From Candidatus Omnitrophota bacterium (GTDB taxonomy: Bacteria; Omnitrophota; Gorgyraeia; Zapsychrales; Zapsychraceae), in NCBI GenBank assembly GCA_018812705.1, contig JAHJCZ010000052.1, positions 1-46,146 on the forward strand: DNA of 46,146 bases. The letters are read 5' to 3'. Below the pieces are notes generated by a model, which saw only the letters and a program-made list of their open reading frames with translations, made no database searches and was not told the DNA's origin. A program made the translations under genes and the position numbers. Positions 8,532 through 17,497 of this stretch are shown here, one piece after another. How positions within the stretch are numbered: the stretch's first letter is position 1; each line of letters opens with the position of its first letter.

Positions 8532-8699
8532 CTACTGCTTTTTACCTACTAAATAATATGCGATTAAACCAACAAGAGGTAAAACCAAAATTACAATGAT
8601 CCAGAGAGCTTTTTTTCCTCCAGTTTTGTTGCTTTTAACACAATCTAAAATAGCAATAACATCTAATACTAGAATTATCAAACCAATTAATTTTCCCAT
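8532..8699 (-). CDS. PLDc_N-domain small membrane protein
   Basis: A 55-residue frame with AGGAGAAG before its ATG. The protein has two hydrophobic helices, about residues 3-18 and 32-52, joined by LDCVKSNKTGGKKALW, and ends in VGKKQ. This is the compact pattern of the phospholipase D-nuclease N-terminal domain (PLDc_N), which occurs alone as a small inner-membrane protein. There is no catalytic HKD motif, so it is not a phospholipase. It follows the lipoprotein and MscS genes on the same strand with a 22-nt gap, suggesting an envelope or osmotic-stress operon. Its function is unknown. Confidence 0.9.
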   Translation of the reverse strand: MGKLIGLIILVLDVIAILDCVKSNKTGGKKALWIIVILVLPLVGLIAYYLVGKKQ

Positions 8700-8721
8700 A
8701 TTCTTCTCCTATCTTGTTTGA

Positions 8722-9084
8722 TTATCGGCCTAAACTTTCCATCTTTTTCTTTAATGCTGCTTTTGCTTCTTCAGCTTTTTTCTCAGCCAGGGCTTTGATC
8801 TCTGCCTGAGCTTTTTCGATTATGCTTTTTGCTTCTGCAGAATTACTATCTAATTGAGACAATACATGTTTTGCAATTTTGATAGCTTCGTCAAATTTTT
8901 CACTGCTGATGTATGCATTAGCTTCACTAACAAGGTACTTTACTTGCGCTTCAACATCCTTTAATTTTTGAGCCTGTTGAATAGCATCACCTGAATTTGC
9001 TGATTTAGGTTGTTGCGAGCAGCCTGCCCATCCTGCTACAAAAACTAAGCAGATAAACAATGCTACAAACTTATTGCTTTTCAT
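8722..9084 (-). CDS. Small lipoprotein with helical TPR-like region
   Basis: The start at 9084 (120 residues) is chosen because AAGGAAGAG precedes this ATG and the signal peptide begins there; an upstream in-frame start would bury the signal. The signal peptide ends in a lipobox, AGWAGC, so the mature protein is lipid-anchored. The rest is charged and helical: YLVSEANAYISSEKFDEAIKIAKHVL reads like a single TPR helix pair, then an Ala/Lys/Glu-rich coiled coil to the C terminus. It sits between the small MscS channel (75 nt upstream) and the PLDc_N miniprotein. I do not recognise a named family. Confidence 0.85.
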   Translation of the reverse strand: MKSNKFVALFICLVFVAGWAGCSQQPKSANSGDAIQQAQKLKDVEAQVKYLVSEANAYISSEKFDEAIKIAKHVLSQLDSNSAEAKSIIEKAQAEIKALAEKKAEEAKAALKKKMESLGR

Positions 9085-9159
9085 TTTCTCTTCCTTGTTA
9101 ATTTTCAAATTCTCTAACTGACACAATCCTAGTATCATTCTGTATCTTTGTCAACAATT

Positions 9160-9987
9160 TTATTTTTTTCCTGTTTTCTCCTCATACACATGAATATCTC
9201 TTTGAGGAAAAGGAATGGTAATTCCCCCATTTTCTAAAGCCTCTTTTCCTTTTTCTAAAACATCAAAATAAACAGCCCAATAATCTCCCGGCAATACCCA
9301 CGGACGGCAAACAAGGTTAACGCTACTATCTCCCAATTCAGAAACAGCGATAACCGGAGCTGGATCTTTCAATATCCTAGAATCGCTTTTTACTACTTCT
9401 AAAAGAATTTCCTTAGCTTTTTTCATACTATCCCCATAAGAGATGCCAAAAACCAAATCAATTCTTCTGTTCTTGATAGCACTAAAATTAGTAATACTGC
9501 TTCCCGTGACCTGTGCATTAGGAACGATTACCCGTCTGTTATCTGGAGCATTTAGGACAGTATTAAAAATTTGCACTTCATCAACTGTACCCATAACACC
9601 GCCAGCCTGAATAAAATCCCCGACCTTAAATGGCTTAAAAATAATAAGCAAAACTCCCGCTGCAAAATTTGATAAAGATCCCTGCAATGCCAAACCAATA
9701 GCTAAACCAGCGGCACCTATAATTGCAATAAAAGAAGCCGTCTGAATTCCTAGTTTATTAAGGGCTGCGATTACCACAACAACCATTAACCCAAAGTAAA
9801 CAATATGACTTACAAAACTTGCTAATGTTTTTTCTACCTTTGACTTAGCCATCAACTTTTCAACAAAACGAGAAACAACCCTTGCAACCCACTTACCAAT
9901 TATAAAAATCAATATTGCAGCCATAAGACTTATCCCGTAGGTTATGGCAAATTCATAAATCTTATCTAAGATCTCCTGCTTTTGCAT
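9160..9987 (-). CDS. mscS: Small-conductance mechanosensitive channel (MscS family)
   Basis: This 275-residue protein has the standard small MscS layout. Three membrane helices occupy about residues 15-125; the pore helix is rich in Gly/Ala (IGAAGLAIGLALQGSLSNFAAG) and is followed by the beta domain start FKPFKVGDFIQAGGVMGTVDEV. The conserved VPNAQV and the C-terminal mixed domain ending IPFPQRDIHVYEE are present. It opens under membrane tension to release solutes during osmotic downshock. A good ribosome site (AGGAG) precedes the ATG. A second, much larger family member is encoded at 26629-28692. Confidence 0.95.
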   Translation of the reverse strand: MQKQEILDKIYEFAITYGISLMAAILIFIIGKWVARVVSRFVEKLMAKSKVEKTLASFVSHIVYFGLMVVVVIAALNKLGIQTASFIAIIGAAGLAIGLALQGSLSNFAAGVLLIIFKPFKVGDFIQAGGVMGTVDEVQIFNTVLNAPDNRRVIVPNAQVTGSSITNFSAIKNRRIDLVFGISYGDSMKKAKEILLEVVKSDSRILKDPAPVIAVSELGDSSVNLVCRPWVLPGDYWAVYFDVLEKGKEALENGGITIPFPQRDIHVYEEKTGKK

Positions 9988-10148
9988 TTTGCTTCTCCTG
10001 CTTGGTTATAATTATTGTTTGAATTCTTGAAGTATTTATAATTGAACTGAGGATTATTTTAATCCCGAAGTTAAGCTATAACAAGAAAATTTTACCAGGC
10101 CCTTTTAGTATCCTATTATCTGGAAAATAAGGAACTCCTCTGGTCTGC

Positions 10149-10529
10149 TTATTCCTCCTGCGGCAGTTCATATTTTTCTATTCTTTCCTCATAATCTAAC
10201 ATTTGCTTCTTGTAATCTTCAACCAGCTTGTTGTGCTCTTCAAGCTTCCTATTATATTCTTCCGACTGCCGGCTGTATTCTGCCATTTGCCTGTTGTAAT
10301 CTTCTGACTGTTTTTTATAATTCTCGATAGCACTGTTATATGCTTCCTGCTGCTCCTTATAGACCTTCTGCTGCTCTTGATAGTTTTTCTGTTGCGCCTC
10401 CCAAGTGACCATGATCTTCTCTAATCTAGTTTGCTGCTCTTCGGTTTTTTTTATTACCTTTTCAATTCTGTCAATATCTACACACCCTGTTAGCCCTAAA
10501 CACAATAAAATAGCTAGAACAAACTTCAT
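10149..10529 (-). CDS. Lipoprotein with eleven tyrosine-heptad repeats (coiled coil)
   Basis: The start at 10529 (126 residues) places the signal peptide MKFVLAILLCLGLTGC at the N terminus with a clean lipobox (LTGC) and a GGGGGA ribosome site. After about residue 50 the protein is a run of 7-residue units such as NYKKQSE, DYNRQMA, EYSRQSE, EYNRKLE, DYKKQML and DYEERIE. Tyr sits at the second place in nearly every unit (one His). This should form a long, very polar coiled coil in the periplasm. The length and lipid anchor recall Braun's lipoprotein, but there is no C-terminal Lys-Arg anchor; it ends in PQEE. Function unknown; a structural spacer in the envelope is one idea. Confidence 0.85.
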   Translation of the reverse strand: MKFVLAILLCLGLTGCVDIDRIEKVIKKTEEQQTRLEKIMVTWEAQQKNYQEQQKVYKEQQEAYNSAIENYKKQSEDYNRQMAEYSRQSEEYNRKLEEHNKLVEDYKKQMLDYEERIEKYELPQEE

Positions 10530-10596
10530 TTGGCTTTCCCCCTTTTCCTTTGGTTGCAATAAGTTATATGGCTTGCATCTCAAATAAGAACAATCC

Positions 10597-11373
10597 TTAT
10601 TTTATATACCAACGTTTTAGATCTTTTAATACTGTTTCAGCAGCAGTTTTCTGTAAATATTCCGCCTTTGTTTTTCCTAAATTAAGATGATCGCCAATAC
10701 CTTCCGGGCTTTCTTGAAAAATTGCAGCATAAATAACGCAAGCGGCTAAATAGGAGCCCATTAAATTAGGATGACTATTATCCGAATTCCAAAAATCAAG
10801 CAATGGAGCACCCCTCTTGGCATTTTGCCATGCATCCCCCACCGGAGCTACGGCTGCTTTCAAAGTCTTCGCCACTCTTAAGTAACAAACAGATAATTCA
10901 TTTTGCATGCTATTAAAATCTTTAAATCCATTTTCTTTCAAACCATTACGCCTTCCCCAGGTCATGAACAAAATAGGGGTTGCCCCCTTGTTATTAATTG
11001 CACTTATTAATTTGCGCGCTGCCGGCAACATACGATTTCCACATTGATCTTTCATGACAGGAATCATACTTTGCTCCTGCAAAATAACATAATCCCACCG
11101 CTTACTATTTATTTTTGATAAAGTTTCTAAAGAATTGGCATGCTTGGCAAGCGACCATCCCGGTCCAGTAACCATTGCCGTTTCAACGGCGTATCCCTTG
11201 TATCTGGCAATATCAGTAAATATTCTCGGAAGATCGTTCATATATACATAGCTGTTTCCTACAAAAAGTATCTTTATAGTCTTTTCACCAAAAGCCATAT
11301 TTTGACCGTTAGCAACAAATAACAATCCAAAACTCAATAAAGATATTTGAAATATTTTTTTATTAAAACTCAT
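10597..11373 (-). CDS. Secreted SGNH/GDSL-like hydrolase
   Basis: The 258-residue protein starts with a signal peptide (KKIFQISLLSFGLLFVANGQ). Block I is FVGNSYVYMNDLP, where GNS carries the putative catalytic Ser. The C-terminal block SDNSHPNLMGSYLAA supplies the Asp/His pair. The middle contains DYVILQEQS and ILFMTWGRRNG. The pattern matches SGNH hydrolases of the DUF4886-like type, which act on ester or acetyl groups in carbohydrates or lipids. The substrate is unknown. The tyrosine-heptad lipoprotein gene follows 67 nt downstream. Confidence 0.85.
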   Translation of the reverse strand: MSFNKKIFQISLLSFGLLFVANGQNMAFGEKTIKILFVGNSYVYMNDLPRIFTDIARYKGYAVETAMVTGPGWSLAKHANSLETLSKINSKRWDYVILQEQSMIPVMKDQCGNRMLPAARKLISAINNKGATPILFMTWGRRNGLKENGFKDFNSMQNELSVCYLRVAKTLKAAVAPVGDAWQNAKRGAPLLDFWNSDNSHPNLMGSYLAACVIYAAIFQESPEGIGDHLNLGKTKAEYLQKTAAETVLKDLKRWYIK

Positions 11374-11404
11374 ACAGTTATTTCGCGCTTCTCATGATTG
11401 ACGG

Positions 11405-12106
11405 TCAGTACGCGTAATCTACTAATTTAGTAAAATATTCAGGGACTTTTGCCTCAATCGTAAGCCGTTCTTTAGTTACTGGGTGATTAAACGCTATCGA
11501 CCGCGAATGCAGCGCCATGCCTCCGTACTTAGTCCCGCTATTACCATATTTTACATCACCCACGATAGGATGCCCCAGGTCTGCAAAGTGCACCCTTATT
11601 TGATTTTTCTTGCCGGTCAAAAGATCAATTTTTATCAAACTGAACTTGCTCGTTTCTTTAAGCACCTCATAATCTGTTAAAGCCAACTTCCCTTTCTTGG
11701 TATCATCTGTCGAATGCATTACATACTCATCATCTTCAATTAAATAGCTCGATATTGTTCCAGCTCTTTGAGCAAGCCGTCCATGCACAATAGCATAATA
11801 AGTCTTTTTTGTGGCCTTCCAATTATCTTTCAAAAAGCTTTGCGCCTGTTTCGTTTTCGCAAAAATAAGCACACCTGACGTGTCCTGATCTAACCGATGT
11901 ACGACATAAACACATTTTCGCGATCTTGAATTACCTTTACGAACATATTGATTAAGAGCAGAATGCACCGTTTTCTCTCTGTTCCACAGTGCGGCAACAG
12001 TTAAAAATCCCTGAGCTTTATTTCCGACGATAACATATTTATCCTCATACTTGATCTCGAAACCTTTCGGCTGATATTTTTTGGGTATCTTTTTTATCTC
12101 AGGCAT
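11405..12106 (-). CDS. RluA/RluD-family pseudouridine synthase
   Basis: A 233-residue protein with the family active-site motif HRLDQDTSGVLIFAKT, whose Asp is catalytic, and the later blocks TGKKNQIRVHFADLGHPIVGDVKYG and LHSRSIAFNHP. It converts specific uridines of rRNA or tRNA to pseudouridine. No S4 domain is present, as in the shorter RluA/RluC-like members. The exact RNA target cannot be told from sequence. The start has only a weak ribosome site. About 240 bases of unassigned sequence separate it from the two-CW gene upstream. Confidence 0.93.
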   Translation of the reverse strand: MPEIKKIPKKYQPKGFEIKYEDKYVIVGNKAQGFLTVAALWNREKTVHSALNQYVRKGNSRSRKCVYVVHRLDQDTSGVLIFAKTKQAQSFLKDNWKATKKTYYAIVHGRLAQRAGTISSYLIEDDEYVMHSTDDTKKGKLALTDYEVLKETSKFSLIKIDLLTGKKNQIRVHFADLGHPIVGDVKYGNSGTKYGGMALHSRSIAFNHPVTKERLTIEAKVPEYFTKLVDYAY

Positions 12107-12349
12107 AATTATTTTAAAAAATAAAACCGCTCAATAGCATATTAATTTAATGTAATATTCTATATTACCTCCAGATCAAAAGCAAAAGAACTTTGTTGCT
12201 CTGAGAATTAGAAGAATTTTTGTGCTTGATTTTATTTATACTATGAAAGACTTGGGTTGCAGGTTACGAATTTTTGTTTCGCCCTAACAGAAAGGCTGTT
12301 CCCAATAGATTAATTAAAAGAGCTTTTGATCGAGAGGACTTAAATTCTG

Positions 12350-12706
12350 CTAAATATCTTTTTCCTTGTCTTCACTTTCTTCATTATATGAATCTACTTC
12401 CAACTTGTTAATCCCTTCCTTTAAAAATGAAAATTTCTCGCCTTCTTCTTCTTGAACTAACTGGTGAAATTCACATTTATAACAACCTATTATTTTCTTT
12501 GCATAAGTCCCTTGTATTTCACCTTCACAATATGTACCCGCAACGACCCAACAACATCTTCCGCCATTCTTTCCATCATTAAGACCATCTAAACATTTTA
12601 AGACTGAAGCTGGGCAGACTCCGAATTCTTTCACGTTGTCTCCGCCATCCTCCCTGCCACATTTCTTGATTTCCCAACAATTCTTTTTAATTTTATGCTT
12701 TTCCAT
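12350..12706 (-). CDS. Two-CW domain cysteine-rich protein
   Basis: The 118-residue protein has two Cys-Trp centres, NCWEIKKCGRE near the N terminus and GGRCCWVVAGTYC in the middle, followed by GCYKCEFHQLV. This spacing of CW, GVCPA, CCW and CxxCxF fits the two-CW domain, a small cysteine-rich and presumably metal-binding module found alone or at sensory proteins. The last 40 residues are acidic and likely disordered. A kinase C-terminal remnant lies about 30 nt upstream of its start. A role in redox or metal sensing would be an inference. Confidence 0.8.
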   Translation of the reverse strand: MEKHKIKKNCWEIKKCGREDGGDNVKEFGVCPASVLKCLDGLNDGKNGGRCCWVVAGTYCEGEIQGTYAKKIIGCYKCEFHQLVQEEEGEKFSFLKEGINKLEVDSYNEESEDKEKDI

Positions 12707-12736
12707 AGATTTATCCTTTGATAATTTGTTATCCTT

Positions 12737-12912
12737 TTATGCCAAAACTGGTAAAGAAATCATGAACTTTGTTCCTTTGCCAACTTCACTCTCAACTTCA
12801 ATTTTACCACCGTGATCTTCTATGATCCCATATACTATTGACAAGCCAAGGCCAGTTCCTTTTCCACCTATACATGGGACAAGTATAACATAGGATATCT
12901 TCGGTCTTTCAC
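12737..12912 (-). pseudogene. Histidine kinase C-terminal remnant
   Basis: The frame ending at TAA 12737-12739 encodes a clear end of a HATPase domain: [33 protein letters not shown], then FMISLPVLA. Upstream of the glycine box the expected N- and G1-box sequence is missing and replaced by an unrelated stretch ([10 protein letters not shown]). An in-frame TGA closes the frame near 12913, and no start codon or H-box is present. It is therefore a decayed fragment about 58 codons long, probably of a two-CW- or PAS-type kinase. The neighbouring two-CW gene may once have belonged to the same sensor; that is an inference. Confidence 0.8.
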
Positions 12913-12957
12913 TTATAATCTTCTTAATCTAAGGCTGGATAAATTAGCTTTTAATCT

Positions 12958-13155
12958 TTATTTTACATTATTAACAGCTTTTTCTAATCCGCTAATGATC
13001 TTTTGCGCATTTTCCGTTGATAACCTAACTTCAATGTCGCCGCCATTTAATACCGATAAGTAAATTGAGACTTCCTTCTCTGATGCCTTGATGATAAACA
13101 CTCCTTCGCTTTGAGATTTATTATCTGTAAATGTTAGGGTGGTGATCTCTCGCAT
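12958..13155 (-). CDS. Small hypothetical protein (65 aa)
   Basis: The short frame is preceded by a strong ribosome site (AAAAGGAGGG), which supports real translation. The sequence is soluble and looks like one small alpha/beta domain: beta strands around TTLTFTD, GVFIIKA and EVSIYLSV, then a helix ENAQKIISGLEKAVNNVK. There is no signal peptide, metal motif or known family that I recognise. It begins 28 nt after the clpB stop on the same strand and may be cotranscribed with it. Confidence 0.7.
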   Translation of the reverse strand: MREITTLTFTDNKSQSEGVFIIKASEKEVSIYLSVLNGGDIEVRLSTENAQKIISGLEKAVNNVK

Positions 13156-13183
13156 CTTTCCCTCCTTTTACCGCATTACGCGA

Positions 13184-15787
13184 TCATTTATCCTGCGCCT
13201 TGCTACGCCTGGCATTAAATACAAATTCTTTTTTATCAATATCAACACTAATACAATCTTTTTCCCTAAACTCTCCCTCAAGGATCTTAAGTGCGATCGG
13301 GTCTTGTATATATTTCTGTACTATTCTCTTTAATGGCCGCGCTCCATAAGCAAGGTCATATCCAAGCTCACCTAGCAGATCCTTTGCTTGATCTGTTAAA
13401 TCTATATCAAAATTCTTTTCGTTTAATCGATTTTTAAGTATGCCCAATTGAATATCAACGATCTGACGGATATGCTCCTTATCTAATTGATTAAAGACTA
13501 TGATCTCATCAACACGGTTAAGGAACTCAGGACGGAAGTGCCGCTTCATAACTTCCCTGATCTTTATATCAATGTCTTTTTTTTCTTCCATTTCCATGAT
13601 CAGATCTGTCCCGATATTCGAAGTCATTATAATAATGGTGTTTTTAAAATTAACGATCCTACCTTGTCCATCCGTTAACCGCCCATCATCAAGGATCTGA
13701 AGCAAGGCATTAAAAACATCCTTGTGAGCTTTTTCAATTTCATCAAATAAAATAACAGAATACGGCCTGCGGCGAACAGCTTCAGTAAGCTGTCCTCCCT
13801 CTTCATAGCCGACATATCCGGGAGGTGCACCTATTAACTTTGAGACGCTGTGCTGTTCCATGTACTCACTCATGTCGATGCGTATCATGGCAGTTTCATC
13901 ATCAAATAAAAACCAAGCCAAGGATTTCGCCAGCTCCGTCTTCCCAACGCCTGTCGGACCGACAAAAATAAAAGATCCGACCGGACGATGCGGATCACTT
14001 AATCCAATGCGTGAGCGTCTAATAGCATTTGCAATTAAGTCGATCGCCTGGTCCTGTCCGACTATTCGGGTCTTTAGACTTTTTTCAATGTTTATCAGTT
14101 TCTCTGTTTCCCCCTCTATTAATTTTGAAATAGGTATCCGTGTCCATTTAGAGACAACTTCTGCTATATCCTGATCATCAACTTCTTCTTTGAGCATTGA
14201 GCCATGTTTTTGCAGGTTAACAAGTTCCTTGTTTTGGACCTCTAGGTCCTTCTGCAAATTAACCAGGATCCCATATTTTATTTCAGCTGCCTTATTCAGA
14301 TCAGCATTTCTTTCAGCCTTGCTTTCCTCCAGTTTCTGATGCTCTATCTCCGACTTTATTTTTCGTATCTTATCAATTAAACTTTTCTCTCCCTGCCATT
14401 GCAAACGAAGCTTCTTGTTCTCTTCTTTAAGGTTCTCTAATTCTTTTTCTAATTTTTGCAGACGTTCTTTTGATGCTTCATCTTTTTCTTTTTTTAAAGC
14501 CTGTTTTTCAATTTCTAATTGACGAATGCGTCGCTCATTGATATCCAATTCCTGCGGCATGCTGTCAATTTCAATTCTCAGCTTTGAAGCTGCTTCATCT
14601 ATAAGATCAATAGCTTTATCCGGCAGAAATCTTTCTGTAATATATCTATCAGATAGTGTCGAAGCGGCAATAATAGCTGAATCCTGTATTCGCACACCGT
14701 GGTGAACCTCATATTTTTCCTTTAATCCTCTTAATATTGCAATGGTATCTTCAACCGATGGCTGATTGACCATAACCTGCTGAAATCGTCTCTCTAGCGC
14801 AGCATCTTTTTAAACATATTTTCTATACTCATCCAAAGTCGTTGCGCCAATACAACGTAATGTCCCTCTAGATAAAGCCGGTTTTAGCATGTTCCCTGCA
14901 TCCATGGACCCTTCCGTCTTTCCTGCTCCGACAATTGTATGCAGTTCATCAATAAAAAGTATCACTTGCCCTTGTGCAGATTCTATTTCCTTTAACACAG
15001 CTTTCAACCGGTCTTCAAATTCTCCCCTGAATTTTGTGCCGGCGATCAATGCTCCCATATCCAAGGCAACAACTTTTTTGTTTTTCAATCCTTCCGGAAT
15101 ATCCCCTTCATAAATTCTTTGTGCCAACCCTTCAACAATAGCCGTCTTTCCAACTCCGGGCTCACCGATCAAAACAGGGTTATTTTTTGTTCTGCGTGAC
15201 AAAACTTGAACAACACGCCTTATTTCTTCATCTCGTCCAATAACAGGGTCTATCTTGCCTTGTTGCGCAAGGGCTGTTAAATCGCGTCCATATTTTTCCA
15301 ATGCCTGATATTTATCTTCTGGATTCATATCTGTTACCTTTTGCCCTCCCCTTATTTGTTTAAGAATGTTAAGGATATCCTCCTCTTTAACTCCATGACT
15401 TTTTAATTTTTTGCTTATGACCGTATTTTCATCTTGAGATAAAGCTAAAAATATATGCTCTAAAGCAACGAATTCATCTTTCATCCCAGATGCGATCCTT
15501 TGCGCTTCATTTAATATATTATTTAAAGTGTTGGATAAAAATGGCTGAGTGCCGCCCTGTACCACAGGCTTTTTATCAAGAACGGATTCCAGATCATTTA
15601 AAATCTCCGCGACTGGTATATTAAGCTTTTCCAGAAAAGAAATGATGAGGCTGCCTTCAATTTTTAGAAGAGAATATGTTAAATGTTCCGACTCAATTTG
15701 CTGATGCCCAAGCTGCATCGCAAGCTCTACTGCTTTTTGAATGGATTCCTGGCTCTTATGCGTAAATTTTTCAAAATTAACTGCCAT
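13184..15787 (-). pseudogene. clpB: ClpB disaggregase gene interrupted by an in-frame TAA
   Basis: Reading through one TAA at 14810-14812 (codon 326) gives an 867-residue ClpB of normal length. Part one (15787-14810) has the Clp N domain and the first AAA module with Walker A GEPGVGKT and [10 protein letters not shown], ending [12 protein letters not shown]. Part two continues in the same frame with [11 protein letters not shown], the middle coiled coil, the second AAA module ([31 protein letters not shown]) and the C-terminal Clp domain. Family members usually have Glu at the stop position, so GAA to TAA is the simplest change. No frameshift or other damage is seen. It may be a sequencing error, a recent nonsense mutation or a readthrough site. 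ClpB rescues aggregated proteins with DnaK. Confidence 0.93.
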
Positions 15788-15924
15788 CAGCTATTACCCT
15801 CCCCAACAACTTGCCCAATTGAATTTCAAATAAATATATATTAATCCATATACAAAAAAACTCAACTTAAATTAAAGCACAGGAGATTTAATCTAAAAAC
15901 GGTTAATAATATTTCAATTAAGGG

Positions 15925-17481
15925 TTACCAGTCGATTGGGTGATAATCTTTTAAAAATTTTCCACACCAGTGTTTCCCTGTCAAAATGCCGTCGAAGAAA
16001 GGGTCGCAGACACGCGCAGCACCATCAACAATATCCAAAGGTGGCTGGAAATCATGTTTCTCTTGTTTATACGTTGCTAAGGCGACAGGATCCTCATCAG
16101 TTACCCAACCCGTATCAACCGCATTCATAAAAATGCCATATTTTACCAAGTCACTGGATGAGGTGTGCGTCAACATATTAAGCGCAGCTTTTGCCATATT
16201 GGTATGCGGATGACGATCAGCTTTTTTAAAACGCAGGAATTTTCCTTCCATTGCCGAGACATTGACAATATGTTTTTGTCCAGTATTGTCACGCTTCATC
16301 ATCGTGCTTAAACGATTACACAATACGAACGGCGCAATAGCATTGACCAGTTGGATCTCAAACATTTCTGACGTAGGAACTTCACCTAATCGCAATCGCC
16401 AGCTATTGGTCTCTCTTAGGTCTACTTGCTGAAGATCGGCATCAAGCTTGCCTTTTGGGAAGACTTTTTCAACTGCCAGATTATGATCATAAGAATAGGG
16501 TATTTGCGATAATTGCGCTGGGGCTCGCAACCCAATGCCTTGCATTTTACCATCCCATGCTATCGGCAATGATGCTTCACAAGAGAGGTCTTTTTTTGCA
16601 TAAGACATCAATTTGTTTTTACATTCTTCATAATGACCTAGAAGCCATTGAGCTTCTTGAGGCAATTCATCTATGTGTTTTGTTTCATTATCCATTAAAT
16701 GTGCGTAAAAACCCGGGGGCCGGCGCACTGTTTGAGCCGCGTTGTTGATCAATAGATCAAGCCGGTCATAAGTCTGCTCCACAAAATTACAAAATATCTC
16801 AACGCTCGGAGTATGGCGCAGATCCAATCCGTAAATGTGTAACCGATTTCGCCACTGATCAAAATCAGATTCTTTTGAAAAACGCAAAGCTGAATCAACA
16901 GGAAAACGCGTGGTCGAGATCACGGTCGCTCCTGCTCGCAGCATCATTAAAGAAGCTTGATACCCGATCTTTAGACGCGATCCGGTTATTAAAGCAGTCT
17001 TTCCTTTTAAAGACGCTGTTTGAAATCGCTTTTTATAATTAAGATCCGCGCAGGAAGAGCACATTGCGTCATAAAAGAAATGAAGCTTTGTATATTCTTC
17101 TTTGCATACATAACAATTACGGGGGCGCTCAAGATCTACTTCATCTTGCTTTCGATCACAAGACATCTGAGGTATTTCCAGCGGTGCTCTAAACACTTGT
17201 GCTGCCCTAGCACGTCGGATACCTGTTGCTTGACGCGCATTTTTTTCTTCTTTTACAACACGTTGCTTTTTTTTATATTTAATATCATGTATCCGTTTGC
17301 GGACTTCTATTTTATCCGGGCGTGAAAGCTTGCCTGCAGCAGTTAAAAGTGCCACACGCTGCTCATGAGAAAGAGATGCCAGGTGCTCACTGTTACCAAC
17401 AAATTCATTAAGAAGTAAAATAGCTTTCTGTATTTCTTCATCAGAATATTTTACTCCATCTTTTTGATCATTTTGACTCAT
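15925..17481 (-). CDS. Atypical SDR oxidoreductase with N-terminal zinc ribbon
   Basis: This 518-residue protein is about twice the usual SDR length. Residues 1-120 are a charged helical region. Cys123, Cys126, Cys141 and Cys144 (CYVC and CSSC) form a probable zinc ribbon. The Rossmann domain starts at [13 protein letters not shown] (161-173), with NNAAQ at 246-250. The active-site Ser is kept (NVSAMEG, Ser409), but the position four before Lys431, normally Tyr, is Thr427 ([10 protein letters not shown]). A long insertion separates the NNAAQ region from the active site. NAD(P)-dependent chemistry is likely, but the missing Tyr makes the mechanism uncertain. It follows the SulP gene by 16 nt, so the two share a transcript. 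Confidence 0.82.
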   Translation of the reverse strand: MSQNDQKDGVKYSDEEIQKAILLLNEFVGNSEHLASLSHEQRVALLTAAGKLSRPDKIEVRKRIHDIKYKKKQRVVKEEKNARQATGIRRARAAQVFRAPLEIPQMSCDRKQDEVDLERPRNCYVCKEEYTKLHFFYDAMCSSCADLNYKKRFQTASLKGKTALITGSRLKIGYQASLMMLRAGATVISTTRFPVDSALRFSKESDFDQWRNRLHIYGLDLRHTPSVEIFCNFVEQTYDRLDLLINNAAQTVRRPPGFYAHLMDNETKHIDELPQEAQWLLGHYEECKNKLMSYAKKDLSCEASLPIAWDGKMQGIGLRAPAQLSQIPYSYDHNLAVEKVFPKGKLDADLQQVDLRETNSWRLRLGEVPTSEMFEIQLVNAIAPFVLCNRLSTMMKRDNTGQKHIVNVSAMEGKFLRFKKADRHPHTNMAKAALNMLTHTSSSDLVKYGIFMNAVDTGWVTDEDPVALATYKQEKHDFQPPLDIVDGAARVCDPFFDGILTGKHWCGKFLKDYHPIDW

Positions 17482-17497
17482 TATTCACACCATTTTT

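Noticed and set aside
12107-12349. Possible gene fragment downstream of the pseudouridine synthase region
   Set aside because: Both strands have short frames with stops. One plus-strand stretch near 12290-12340 reads RKAVPNRLIKRAFDREDL but has no start or recognisable family.
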